From the NCBI GenBank assembly GCA_024243835.1, contig JALPMN010000528.1, positions 1-14,995 on the forward strand: a DNA stretch of 14,995 nt, given 5' to 3'. Below are positions 1 through 7,993 of this stretch, piece after piece; position 1 is the first letter of the stretch; every line of letters starts with the position of its first letter. The DNA comes from Enteropsectra breve. Lineage: Eukaryota > Microsporidia. The notes beneath the pieces were generated by a model. That model had not been told where the DNA came from, ran no database searches, and saw nothing but the letters and a program-made list of their open reading frames with translations. Position numbers and translations under genes: made by a program.

Positions 1-519
1 AAACGTATTAATAATGGCTGATATATTACACCATACATGTGCCCAGCAACATACTCTAGAAGCATTGGGAAATAAGAGCCTTTGCATTATACTAATCTGA
101 GGTGCAGAGTCTCCTACTATGTTTTTAGGATTAAAGTTCAGTTCTTGTTCTAAATAAAAACTCATAAGAGAAATTACACACCAGCAATATGATTCCGCTG
201 ATTCTTCTTCACAGATGCATATAGAACATAAATGAAAACTCCCTTGGCTATCATTTACACTTAAAACTATAGCAGGGTAACCTAAATCAAGTAGCTTATA
301 TGTTCCATCGATATGCAACATCAATGCCATCTGTGTATAATTTAAGAGGATATTATTTGCAAATGAGGTCTTTATTTTACCTTTATCGACTTCGTATTGT
401 ATGCAGAAATCAAAATTTGCAGCTTTAATTTGATTACATAGCTCAATGATATTACTGAATGTAGGGATTTCTTTTTATAAAAGACTTGAGATATCTGTTT
501 CGTAGATTTTACCATTCAT
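1..519 (-). pseudogene. MULE (Mutator-like) transposase, 5' fragment, runs off left edge
   Basis: Reading the minus strand from 474 down to 1 gives an open frame of about 158 codons with no stop, continuing past the window. It has the pattern of the MULE DDE domain: HIDGTYK at about 312-292 holding the first catalytic Asp, GDSAPQIS at about 114-91 holding the second, then a Cys/His stretch CCWAHVWC. The third acidic residue would lie outside the window. A possible start ATG is at 519-517, but a TAA at 477-475 interrupts that frame 14 codons later. The reading frame also cannot be continued into the DNA beyond the Tc1-like insertion, where all frames have stops by 2030. MULE transposases normally carry a DNA-binding N-terminus, and none is visible. 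I judge it 5'-truncated and dead; the family call is by motif only. Confidence 0.7.
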
Positions 520-529
520 AAGCTATCTA

Positions 530-727
530 CAGTCCGGGACAAAATTCTAGCCCACCCACTTTTAGGCATTTTATGGCTAATTTAAACCATGTTGAGGTGA
601 AAAAGCAGTAGATTCTATGTTTGTTGTATAAAATACATGCTTTGTTATGTTAGTTTTTTGTGTGGTCTTACGGATAAGATTTTGGAAAAAATACATTTGG
701 GGGGGGNGACAAAATTATAGCCCAAGA
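530..727 (+). repeat. Left terminal inverted repeat of the Tc1-like element
   Basis: This repeat pairs with 1790-1986. It contains an outer transposase-site-like motif at 536-552 and an inner copy at about 708-723. An ambiguous base (n) follows a G run at 699-706, so the exact length here is uncertain. Confidence 0.88.
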
Positions 728-745
728 ACCCTCTTTTAATTAAAT

Positions 746-1776
746 ATGCAATTTTCCGCCAAAAAACATAAAAAGAAAAACTATTGCACCTTTAATATGA
801 GCAGGTGTAAGCAATTATCTATGTATGAGCAAGGAATGATTGATGCGCTATTTGATCAAAAAAAGTCAATTTCTTATATAAGTAAGAAAATCAGCCGAAG
901 CCGAAAGGTAGTAGCAAACTACATGAAGCTGGGGATATCATACGCCACAAATCCTCATTCAGGCTGCTCACAAGTCTTAACTCCCAGAAAAAAACGTGCC
1001 ATTCTCAAGATGGCCAAAGAAAAGTAATAATGGCAAATCTAGAAGTAGATGCTTCTAAAAGAACAAATACACGTTTTTTAGCAGAAGAAGGAGACCTAAA
1101 ACTACGCAAAGTAAAGCGTAAGCCAGTTTAAAAAAAATCATAAGGCTCAGAGATTAGCATTTGCTAAGGCGTACATGGACCTGGCAGAAAGTTGGGAAAT
1201 GTAATATTCTCTGATGAGAAAAAATTTAATCTTGATGGACCTGATGGATACTCTTATTTTTGGCATGGAGTAGACAGTGCCGCTCCAGTTTTTTTTCGTA
1301 GGGTTAACGGCGGAGGCTCTGTGATGGTATGGGCATGTTTTAGCTTTTTTAAACTATCAAAAATCGTATTTGTAGATGGAACGCTAAATAGCAACAGCTA
1401 TCAAAATATATTGGAAGAATATTTAATATCTTTTATTGATGAACTTGATAGTCAAAACATACTATTTCAACAAGATAATGCAAGACCGCACGTTTCTATC
1501 TCAACAAAAAGCTGGCTTGAAGAGCGTGGTGTTGAATGCATGGACTGGCCGCCATACTCTCCTGATCTAAACCCTATTGAGAATCTTTGGGGAATTCTGG
1601 CGCAACAAGTATATCCAAAAGGCCGCCAATATGAAAATGAAGAAGAATTGAAGGCTTCGATTAAAAAAGAGTGGCAGGAGTTTGAAATAACAATAGCACA
1701 CACTCCAGTTTACTCTATGAGAAACAGGTTTATGATGTCCTTACTAAAAATGGGTCTAACACAAAGTATTAAATGA
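746..1776 (+). pseudogene. Tc1/Tc3-like transposase, DD34E, broken by frameshifts
   Basis: This is the cut-and-paste transposase of the surrounding element. The first part (746-1027) holds a helix-turn-helix rich in basic residues, with ISYISKKISRSRKVV as its core; a second ATG at 798 may be the true start. The catalytic part (1192-1776) has SDEKKF with the first Asp, QQDNARPH with the second and PDLNPIENLWG with Glu exactly 34 residues after the second Asp, the DD34E signature of Tc1 relatives. The linker between them is still recognisable but switches frame three times: near 1025-1030, in the A-run at 1130-1137, and near 1192-1200. Stops at 1025 and 1129 follow from these shifts. Total coding length of about 325-340 codons is normal for the family, so little is missing apart from frame integrity. 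Confidence 0.88.
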
Positions 1777-1789
1777 TTTTTAATTAAAC

Positions 1790-1986
1790 AAAGCGTACCT
1801 GGACTATAATTTTGTCCCGCCATAAAATGTAGTTTTCCAAAATTTTAACCGTATGACCATACAAAAAACTAACATATCATGTATTTTATATAACAAACAT
1901 AGAAATTACTGCTTCTTCACCTAACATGGTTTAAAATAGCCATAAAATGCCTAAAACTGGGTGGGCTATAATTTTGTCCCGGACTG
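1790..1986 (-). repeat. Right terminal inverted repeat of the Tc1-like element
   Basis: This is the reverse complement of the left TIR with scattered substitutions. Its motif copies lie at 1800-1817 (inner) and 1964-1980 (outer). Confidence 0.88.
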
Positions 1987-2062
1987 TACCAATATCTTGT
2001 GTCACAAGCTACTTAATAACATCAATAAAACTTAAAAAACAAAACAGATAAGTTCGAACACT

Positions 2063-3256
2063 TTAATTAGGAAGTTTTTTCAGCCTAGAAATATCCACTT
2101 TGGGGACACAGGCGCCACTTTTTATTGAAACAGTACGAGCATCCATTTCGACAACCACATACAAAGTTTCTTCATAAAACCCGTCTAGCACATTTTTTCT
2201 TGTTTTAGTGTTATTGTCGAAGTCTTTCTTTAATAAAACTTTTGACCCAACAATTAAATCTTTAGGATTAAAATTATAATTTCTTTTTAGTTCTTCAATA
2301 TACTTAAGCCGATGAGATGTAAGGCTATCACTTGGATTTAAGATTGTATCAGAAAAATCAGCGACATGTACTGTCTCTTGGAAACCAGCATGCCCACGAA
2401 AAACGGCAAATGGGGACTTTCCTGTTGCTCTGTGGCTCAATTTATTATACTCAAAAAGAGTTGCTGCATGCACGTCAATCCATTTTTTATCTCCACCCGC
2501 AGCTTTTGATAAACGACGTTTTAAGGTTTGGTTAAAACGTTCGACTTGACCTTGGCTTTGAGGATGGCGGGCATGCTCATAAATTCGGCAAACATCAAAT
2601 TTCTCGCACACAGAATCAAGAGCTTTATTTTTAAACTCAGTTTCGTTGTCACAGTGCAAAATCTTTGGTACGCCTTCAGAATAAAAAAGCTTTTGAAAGG
2701 CAGCTGCATATGATGCTGAAGACTTATCATACATTGGAAAATTCCAAGCGAATTTTGAGTATCAATCTACCACATTTAAAATCCATTTAAAGCCGTCAAT
2801 ACGGTCTTCATACTTGCGCATGTCGATTCAATCGACAATCAGCCTATTCATCTTCTCATTTTCAATAATCGGCTTTGCCGGCGGAAGTGTTGTGTAAGGC
2901 GTGGCAATCTGGCATTGTGAGCATGCCGAAACATAAGCTCGAATCTCAGAACGCTGAATCCCAACAGAATTTTGAAAGATAAAATCTTCCATTTTTCTGG
3001 TGCCAATGTGGGATTTGCCATGCACCGCTTTCAGGTACATTTTCTTTTCCTCATTCTCAAATGTACAGAAAAATTAAAGCTTGATTCCCTGTTTTAAATA
3101 GAACAAAGTACCGTTTTCAACGGTAAAATCAGACGCGAAGCGCTCAAAATTGAAACGAGCAGTACCATTTTTGTTAGATGGTGTACTTTTGCTCAGGCAG
3201 TATTCTACAACTTCTTGCTTTTCTTCAATGCATGCAATTTTTTTGAACCTTGCCAT
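2063..3256 (-). pseudogene. KRBA2-like / retroelement-type integrase, one frame with three in-frame stops
   Basis: A single minus-strand frame of 398 codons from ATG at 3256 to the stop at 2063 encodes a DDE integrase. In order it has an N-terminal domain (codons 1-60), an HHCC zinc-binding module (H79, H83, C112, C115), and a catalytic core with likely Asp145, then Asp203 in HCDNETEF and Glu239 in QSQGQVERF, a DD35E spacing. The basic C-terminal domain ends RLKKLPN. Three stops interrupt it: TAA at codon 61, TGA at codon 143 and TGA at codon 165, with no frameshift. No gag, protease or reverse transcriptase adjoins it, so it resembles the stand-alone integrases related to vertebrate KRBA2 rather than part of a retrotransposon. 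The gypsy element at 3289 begins 33 bp upstream of its ATG and may have cut its promoter. Its paralogue is at 13879. Confidence 0.8.
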
Positions 3257-3288
3257 TAATGGCCATGAAAAATTTTTATTTTAGAATT

Positions 3289-3466
3289 TGTTAGCAGAAG
3301 ACACATGCTGTGTCTATGTTGATACTTTTTAAGAAACAACATATTTTCTGCTAATATTTTACCCATGAAAACTTTTAATAAAATATTTAAAGAGAAAAGG
3401 TTTTCGCTGCAGGAGCAGCATGGCGGCTACCTGTGTGCAGTGGCACCAGGAGAGGGCCCGCCAACA
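3289..3466 (+). repeat. 5' LTR of gypsy element
   Basis: This 178-bp LTR starts TGTTAGCAGAAG and ends GCCAACA. It contains an AATAAA at 3377-3382, a candidate poly(A) signal, and a GC-rich 3' third (3410-3466) that contrasts with the AT-rich 5' part. The Gag-Pol ATG at 3365 lies inside it. Its copy of the Gag-Pol stop codon is at 3330-3332. Confidence 0.95.
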
Positions 3467-6400
3467 GTTGGCGACAACAAGGATACGAAGAAGAGCAGAG
3501 GCCCCAATAGCAAGTCTTCAAAGGTGAAACTTGCTGACCTGATTGAGAAGATGTCGTTGATAAGTCAACAGACAAGTGCGTGTAAGACCTTCAGGAGTTT
3601 TGGCGGGAGATCGAGTGAGAATGGCTCAGAATTTCTAAAACAGTTTGATAGTCTTGAGGATGCTCTCAGTGAGAGTGCATACCTTGCCACAGTTAGGAAT
3701 CATTTATCTGGTGCAGCTTTAAACTGGTTTGAAGGAAGTCGAGGTTACTTGTTTAATGCAAAGGAAGAATTTAAATCAGAGTTTTTAGATTTCTTTAGTG
3801 ACCCTGCTGAGAGCTCAAATGTGCAATTGATTACTAAAATAAATTCTGCAGTGTTCAAGGGAGGGCATATAAGAGATAATTTGCTAGAATTGTACCCGCT
3901 TCAAAGAACATCAAACTTAACTATACAAGAAATATTAGAGTTGATCAAAAATAAAATTCCGAATCAATATAATAATGCGTTGAAAGGTGCTAATGAATGG
4001 AAAAAGCTGTTAGAGAAAGCAGCAGCAACTGACAATGATTTCTTAAATTCTTTAAAAAATCGAACATTTAACAGAGAGCCGGCAGAAGAAAAAAAGAGTT
4101 CAAAGAAAGAATATAAATGCTTTAATTGCCAAAGCAAGGACCATCTTATTTCTAATTGCCCCATGAATAAGCTAAAAGTTATTAAAACAATTGAGATTGA
4201 AACAGTAGATGCAAGTGGGGATAGGCCCAAGATTAAAATGAGGATTAACAATAAAAATATCATAGCTCTGCTCGATACTGGAGCTTCCAAGAACTACATT
4301 TCTAAGAAGCTACAAAAAGGCATTAAATTACCATTAGAGGAAAAGATAACAATGGTCACTCTCGGAAAAGGGCAGTGTGAAAGCCCTGGTGAAGTAGTAA
4401 TGGTATTAAAAGATGTGAAGGAAAATTTCGAGTATAAACTTAAAGCAACAGTGATCGAAGGCCTGACAGAAGAATTAATATTAGGATATAAAACAATGAA
4501 AGATCTGCAAATAAATATTATGGCGAGTGATTCCAAAATTACAATTTTCGGCAGTGATCAAATTATGGCAGCAGATACTATCATGATCAGAGAAAGCAAT
4601 GAGCTTTTAAGCTTCAACGAATCTGAGCAAACAGAGGATGTGATGTACAATGATTCAAAGTTCGGGGACAATATAATATTAAATCAAAAGATAAAGGATA
4701 TTATAGATAGTTATAAGATCAAGAATGAAAAAATGGATAAAAGTGCCTTAAACATCGAGCATGAGATTCATCTAAAATCTGGTGCAACCCCTGTGTATAT
4801 GAGACCGTATAGACGGTCAGTTCAAGAAAATGAAATAATTGCAGAGGAAATAAATAAACTACTTGAAGATGGACTGATCAGAGAATCTGAAAGCAGTTTT
4901 GCTTCCCCAGTGGTTTTGGTGAAAAAGAAAGATGGTAGTATGAGATTCTGTGTGGATTTTCGGAAATTAAATGAAGAAACTATCATTCAACCATACCCTA
5001 TCCCTCACATGGAAGATACATATATGTGCTTGGGAAAGGCAAAATATTTTACATCGTTGGATCTAAAATCTGGATACCACCAGATAAGAATAAGAGAATG
5101 CGATAAATTTAAAACAGCATTTATTACAAAAGAAGGCTTGTATGAGTGGAACGTGATGCCTTTTGGCCTCATCAATGCCCCCTATGTATTTCAACGAATC
5201 ATGAATTTTATTTTTAAGGGAATGATATGGAAGACGGTAATTGTTTATCTTGACGACGTTCTTATTTTTTCAGAGTCTGTGGAAGCACATTTAAAGATTA
5301 TTGAAGAAGTATTTAGGAGATTAAGCAAATATGGTTTGCGTCTCAATTACAAAAAGTGCTGTTTCGGTTCTGAGAAGATAAGTTTTTTAGGGATTGATGT
5401 ACAAGATGGAAAAATGATGATCGGAAACATTGCGAAAGAAAAAAGTATGGCTTTGGTGGTTCCAAAGACAATTAAAGAATTGAGAGGCTTGCTGGGATTT
5501 GTAGTATTTTTCAAGAAATTTATACCTTCTTACCTAACCATAGTGGCGCCCTTGCTAAAATGTTTGAAGAAAAATAACTTTAAAATAGATGAAGAGGCCA
5601 TAGCTAGCGTACAAAAACTTAGTGAAGAAATAAAAAACGCAAAAGCTTTAGCGTTGCCAGATTTTTCACAGCGCTTCTACATGTATACAGACGCATCCTT
5701 TGGTGCGATTGGAGGAGTCTTAACTCAGAAAAACGAAGACAATGAAGAAGCTGTTATATGGATCAGCAGACCTTTGAACTCCGCAGAAAAAAATTACACG
5801 GTGACAGAGAAAGAATGTCTTGCCATAGTATGGTGTATAGAAAAAATGAAAATGTATCTTTTTGCAGAATTCAGCCTCCTCACTGATCATAATTCACTAA
5901 TATGGCTGCTTAAAATGAAAGAACCCACGGGAAGACTTGCCCGCTGGATAATGAAGCTACAAAACTATGCATACACCGTTGAACATATAAGAGGCAAAGA
6001 TAATATATTTGCAGATTCTTTAAGCCGAGGTATTTTGACACACAGCAACGAATCTTCTGTCTTATTGAATTTAGACGATGGAAATTTGAATGAAGAGAAC
6101 AAAAAAGAAGTAATATTGAAAGCCCATCAGAAGCTAGGGCATGCCGGAGTACCTTCAACTTATACATATTTAAAACAGAAATACAACTGGCTAAAGATGC
6201 ATGATGATTGCGTGTCAGTAATTAAAAAATGCGAAATATGCCAACGCTATAATTTAGAAAGGCCTAATAAGAAGATAAGCACTAGGTTAGAATTGAAAGA
6301 TCCTTTTTTTCGGGTTGGTATTGATGTTGTGGGACCGCTGCATAAAACTACACATGGAAATAAATATATTGTGGCGGCGACTGATCATTTAACACGATGG

Positions 6401-7210
6401 TGTGAAGCAAGAGCAGTTAAAAATAAATCCTCTAAGGAAATTGCCAAATTTATTTGGGATGAAATATTTATTAGACACGGCCCTCCATCATATTTATTGA
6501 GTGATCGTGGAAAAGAGTTTCTAAATGGGGTAGTGAATCAAATGTGTTCAATTCAGAAAACTAAACAATCATTCACCTCTGCCTATAACCCACAATGCAA
6601 CGGTGCAGCAGAGAGGCTTAATCGAACATTAATAGCCAAGTTAGCCAAGCTTACAAATGGCGATTTTAAAAACTGGGATGACTATCTGCCTCTTGCCTTA
6701 TATGCTTATAGAATTTCACCAATCTCAAAGCTAAACGTAAGCCCATTCGAGTTGTTATACGGAAGGACGCCAAATAGTTGCGAAGATGAAGATATGCCAG
6801 AAACATACAATCATGGAACAAATTTAACCGAAATTGTCCATAGGCTTAAGGAGAGAAGAGAGCAATTGTGGCTTGCTGCCCGTGTTAGCCGATTAAAAGA
6901 AACTAAGGCTAATGAAAATGAAAATGTAAAAATTAGCACTTCAATAGGAGAAAATGATATAGTGATGAGGAAACTACAAACTTTCGAGAAGATTGATAAG
7001 TTAGATAATAACTACAGCAGACCCTTTAGAGTATTACGTTGTTATCCGAGGGGTGGATTAAAAATTGAGAGTCTCAATGGAAAAGTCTATAAAGTAAATG
7101 TACGAGATGTGAAGCTTATTGATAATGGAGCTCTTGATGAGTGGGAGCCTATTAAGGAAGGGGGAATGTTAGCAGAAGACACATGCTGTGTCTATGTTGA
7201 TACTTTTTAA
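3365..7210 (+). CDS. Gag-Pol polyprotein of Ty3/gypsy retrotransposon, intact single frame
   Basis: This 1281-codon frame carries every retrotransposon function without a stop or shift. Visible domains are: a capsid-like Gag region with LSGAALNWFE at about 114-123; a CCHC zinc knuckle at about 252-265; an aspartic protease with LLDTGAS (Asp304); and a reverse transcriptase from about 470 with catalytic YLDD at 628-631. RNase H follows with YTDAS (Asp776). The integrase has an HHCC module (H921, H925, C956, C959) and a DD35E core (Asp987, Asp1047, Glu1083), then a GPY/F-like C-terminal module around YSRPFRV. Residues 1-34 are read from the 5' LTR, the next few from the primer-binding site, and the last 14 from the 3' LTR. 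The true Gag start could be the Met at residue 63, which would leave the LTR and primer site untranslated. Gag and Pol are fused in one frame rather than separated by a frameshift. Confidence 0.93.
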   Translation: MKTFNKIFKEKRFSLQEQHGGYLCAVAPGEGPPTVGDNKDTKKSRGPNSKSSKVKLADLIEKMSLISQQTSACKTFRSFGGRSSENGSEFLKQFDSLEDALSESAYLATVRNHLSGAALNWFEGSRGYLFNAKEEFKSEFLDFFSDPAESSNVQLITKINSAVFKGGHIRDNLLELYPLQRTSNLTIQEILELIKNKIPNQYNNALKGANEWKKLLEKAAATDNDFLNSLKNRTFNREPAEEKKSSKKEYKCFNCQSKDHLISNCPMNKLKVIKTIEIETVDASGDRPKIKMRINNKNIIALLDTGASKNYISKKLQKGIKLPLEEKITMVTLGKGQCESPGEVVMVLKDVKENFEYKLKATVIEGLTEELILGYKTMKDLQINIMASDSKITIFGSDQIMAADTIMIRESNELLSFNESEQTEDVMYNDSKFGDNIILNQKIKDIIDSYKIKNEKMDKSALNIEHEIHLKSGATPVYMRPYRRSVQENEIIAEEINKLLEDGLIRESESSFASPVVLVKKKDGSMRFCVDFRKLNEETIIQPYPIPHMEDTYMCLGKAKYFTSLDLKSGYHQIRIRECDKFKTAFITKEGLYEWNVMPFGLINAPYVFQRIMNFIFKGMIWKTVIVYLDDVLIFSESVEAHLKIIEEVFRRLSKYGLRLNYKKCCFGSEKISFLGIDVQDGKMMIGNIAKEKSMALVVPKTIKELRGLLGFVVFFKKFIPSYLTIVAPLLKCLKKNNFKIDEEAIASVQKLSEEIKNAKALALPDFSQRFYMYTDASFGAIGGVLTQKNEDNEEAVIWISRPLNSAEKNYTVTEKECLAIVWCIEKMKMYLFAEFSLLTDHNSLIWLLKMKEPTGRLARWIMKLQNYAYTVEHIRGKDNIFADSLSRGILTHSNESSVLLNLDDGNLNEENKKEVILKAHQKLGHAGVPSTYTYLKQKYNWLKMHDDCVSVIKKCEICQRYNLERPNKKISTRLELKDPFFRVGIDVVGPLHKTTHGNKYIVAATDHLTRWCEARAVKNKSSKEIAKFIWDEIFIRHGPPSYLLSDRGKEFLNGVVNQMCSIQKTKQSFTSAYNPQCNGAAERLNRTLIAKLAKLTNGDFKNWDDYLPLALYAYRISPISKLNVSPFELLYGRTPNSCEDEDMPETYNHGTNLTEIVHRLKERREQLWLAARVSRLKETKANENENVKISTSIGENDIVMRKLQTFEKIDKLDNNYSRPFRVLRCYPRGGLKIESLNGKVYKVNVRDVKLIDNGALDEWEPIKEGGMLAEDTCCVYVDTF
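3469..3486 (+). promoter_or_regulatory. Putative tRNA primer-binding site
   Basis: TGGCGACAACAAGGAT begins two bases after the 5' LTR. TGG is the complement of the universal tRNA CCA end, and the position is right for a minus-strand primer site. The priming tRNA cannot be named without the host tRNA set. The site is also translated as part of the Gag-Pol frame. Confidence 0.6.
7150..7166 (+). promoter_or_regulatory. Polypurine tract before the 3' LTR
   Basis: The almost all-purine run AAGGAAGGGGGAA directly abuts the 3' LTR at 7167. That is the expected position and composition for plus-strand priming in reverse transcription. It is also coding. Confidence 0.75.
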
Positions 7211-7344
7211 GAAACAACATATTTTCTGCTAATATTTTACCCATGAAAACTTTTAATAAAATATTTAAAGAGAAAAGGTTTTCGCTGCAGGAGCAGCATG
7301 GCGGCTACCTGTGTGCAGTGGCACCAGGAGAGGGCGCGCCAACA
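7167..7344 (+). repeat. 3' LTR of gypsy element
   Basis: This LTR is identical to 3289-3466 except G at 7336. It contains the Gag-Pol stop TAA at 7208-7210. The ATG-led frame from 7243 is only the LTR copy of the Gag start running into flanking DNA and is not a gene. AATAAA at 7255-7260 is a candidate polyadenylation signal for the element's transcript. Confidence 0.95.
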
Positions 7345-7402
7345 GAATTGTTGCTGTATTTCAAATATTTTTATTTTTTGTGCTTTTTACAAAAATTGCC
7401 TC

Positions 7403-7568
7403 CTCAGAATGGCGCAAAAGTTGTTCATTGGCTTGTAAAATTTTATTTATCCCTTAATAATTTTTTTTAATTTCCATTCTCAGAATGGCGCACGAGCACT
7501 TTAGATTTTTAAGACGAAAATTTTACAAAAAATTTTTAAATAGAAAAGCGCCTTCTCAAAATGGTGCA
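7403..7568 (+). repeat. Three degenerate copies of a short motif with exact 76-bp spacing
   Basis: CTCAGAATGGCGCA occurs at 7403-7416 and 7479-7492, and as CTCAAAATGGTGCA at 7555-7568. Starts are exactly 76 bp apart. About 20 bp around each core is similar (a pyrimidine-rich lead-in CCTCCT, CCATT or CGCCTT), while the rest of each unit is AT-rich and diverged. The units could be remnants of a tandem repeat or array-like regulatory sites. The surrounding 7350-7760 holds no coding sequence I can recognise. Confidence 0.45.
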
Positions 7569-7760
7569 AACTCATTTTGGCACACGGCATTTATTTTATT
7601 TTAATTATTTTAATTATTTTTTAAATTTTTGCGTATTATTCTTTTATTTCTAGATTTTTATTTTTATTAATTTTTATTTTAGGGTCCTTTAAAATAGGGC
7701 CCGATAAAAATGGGAGTCCCTTAAAAGCGTTGAAATTTGGTGAAAACGAAATAAAAATTT

Positions 7761-7896
7761 GGTAATAGGCGGTGTGGAAAACAGCGGGAAATTTTTTGCA
7801 TACCCAATTTTTTTACAGGGTTTTAAACCCCTATTAGCTCAGTGGTAGATAAAAAGTCTTTCAATTTAAAAATAGAACAATTATATGTTCGAACCT
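7761..7896 (+). repeat. Left TIR of Merlin element
   Basis: This TIR pairs with 8851-8987 over its whole length. The outer part (7761-7825) is an ordinary TIR; the inner part (7826-7896) contains the tRNA-like sequence. Confidence 0.8.
7826..7896 (+). other. tRNA-like sequence (box A/box B) in left Merlin TIR
   Basis: TTAGCTCAGTGGTAGA (7834-7849) matches the D-arm/box A consensus, and TGTTCGAACCT (7886-7896) matches the T-arm/box B core. They are spaced as in a tRNA gene. A 7-base loop TTTAAAA sits where the anticodon loop would be. The 3' acceptor strand that should pair with AACCCCT is absent and the D and T stems pair poorly, so this is a tRNA-derived relic or internal Pol III promoter and not a working tRNA. 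A short T run at about 7913-7916 could end a Pol III transcript. Confidence 0.5.
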
Positions 7897-7993
7897 CAAA
7901 TTGGTAAAAAATATTTTACTCAAAGCATATATTAAGTAGAATTTCGAATAGCCTCCATCTTTTTCTTTAGTAAAACGTTTTCTTAGTCTAAAC

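Larger units (their letters stand above)
530..1986 (+). mobile_element. Tc1/Tc3-like DNA transposon with long IR/DR-type terminal repeats
   Basis: The 1457-bp element begins CAGTCCGGGAC at 530 and ends with its reverse complement at 1986. A TA dinucleotide, the classic Tc1/mariner target duplication, flanks each side (528-529 and 1987-1988). The terminal inverted repeats are about 197 bp long (530 to about 727, and about 1790 to 1986) and align throughout with scattered differences. Each TIR carries two copies of a site reading GGACAAAATTNTAGYCC, one at the tip and one at the inner end (about 708-723 and 1800-1817), as in the IR/DR Tc1 subgroup where transposase binds both. The only coding content is a broken transposase on the plus strand. 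The element is complete at both ends but non-autonomous. Confidence 0.9.
3289..7344 (+). mobile_element. Complete Ty3/gypsy LTR retrotransposon, probably recent
   Basis: The element is 4056 bp, bounded by two 178-bp LTRs that begin TG and end CA and differ at one base (3458 C, 7336 G). A perfect 5-bp target duplication GAATT flanks it (3284-3288 and 7345-7349). A primer-binding-site-like TGGCGACAACAAGGAT follows the 5' LTR after two bases, and a purine tract AAGGAAGGGGGAA precedes the 3' LTR. Between them runs one uninterrupted Gag-Pol frame. Domain order (PR-RT-RNaseH-IN) identifies the Ty3/gypsy group. LTR near-identity and the intact frame point to recent insertion and possible competence; transcription cannot be judged from sequence. 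Confidence 0.95.

Noticed and set aside
1467..1703. Minus-strand open frame of 78 codons
   Set aside because: It is antisense to the DD34E domain of the Tc1-like transposase; its composition follows that gene.
1996..2008. 13-bp palindrome CTTGTGTCACAAG as an operator
   Set aside because: Short, single and in AT-rich DNA, with no supporting context.
2332..2713. Plus-strand open frames opposite the left integrase
   Set aside because: They are shadows of the integrase catalytic domain.
2063..3256. Alternative genetic code with TGA read as Ser
   Set aside because: The intact 1281-codon gypsy frame uses no TGA internally, and TGA also breaks other pseudogenes at random places.
7243..7470. Open frame starting in the 3' LTR
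   Set aside because: Its first 34 codons are the LTR copy of the Gag-Pol start and the rest is flanking AT-rich DNA.
7403..7568. CRISPR-like array
   Set aside because: There are only three degenerate cores, the spacers are low-complexity AT and the genome is eukaryotic.
7826..7896. A functional tRNA gene, perhaps Leu(UAA) from the TTTAAAA loop
   Set aside because: The 3' acceptor strand is missing, the D and T stems pair poorly and there is no long variable arm, so no anticodon identity is claimed.
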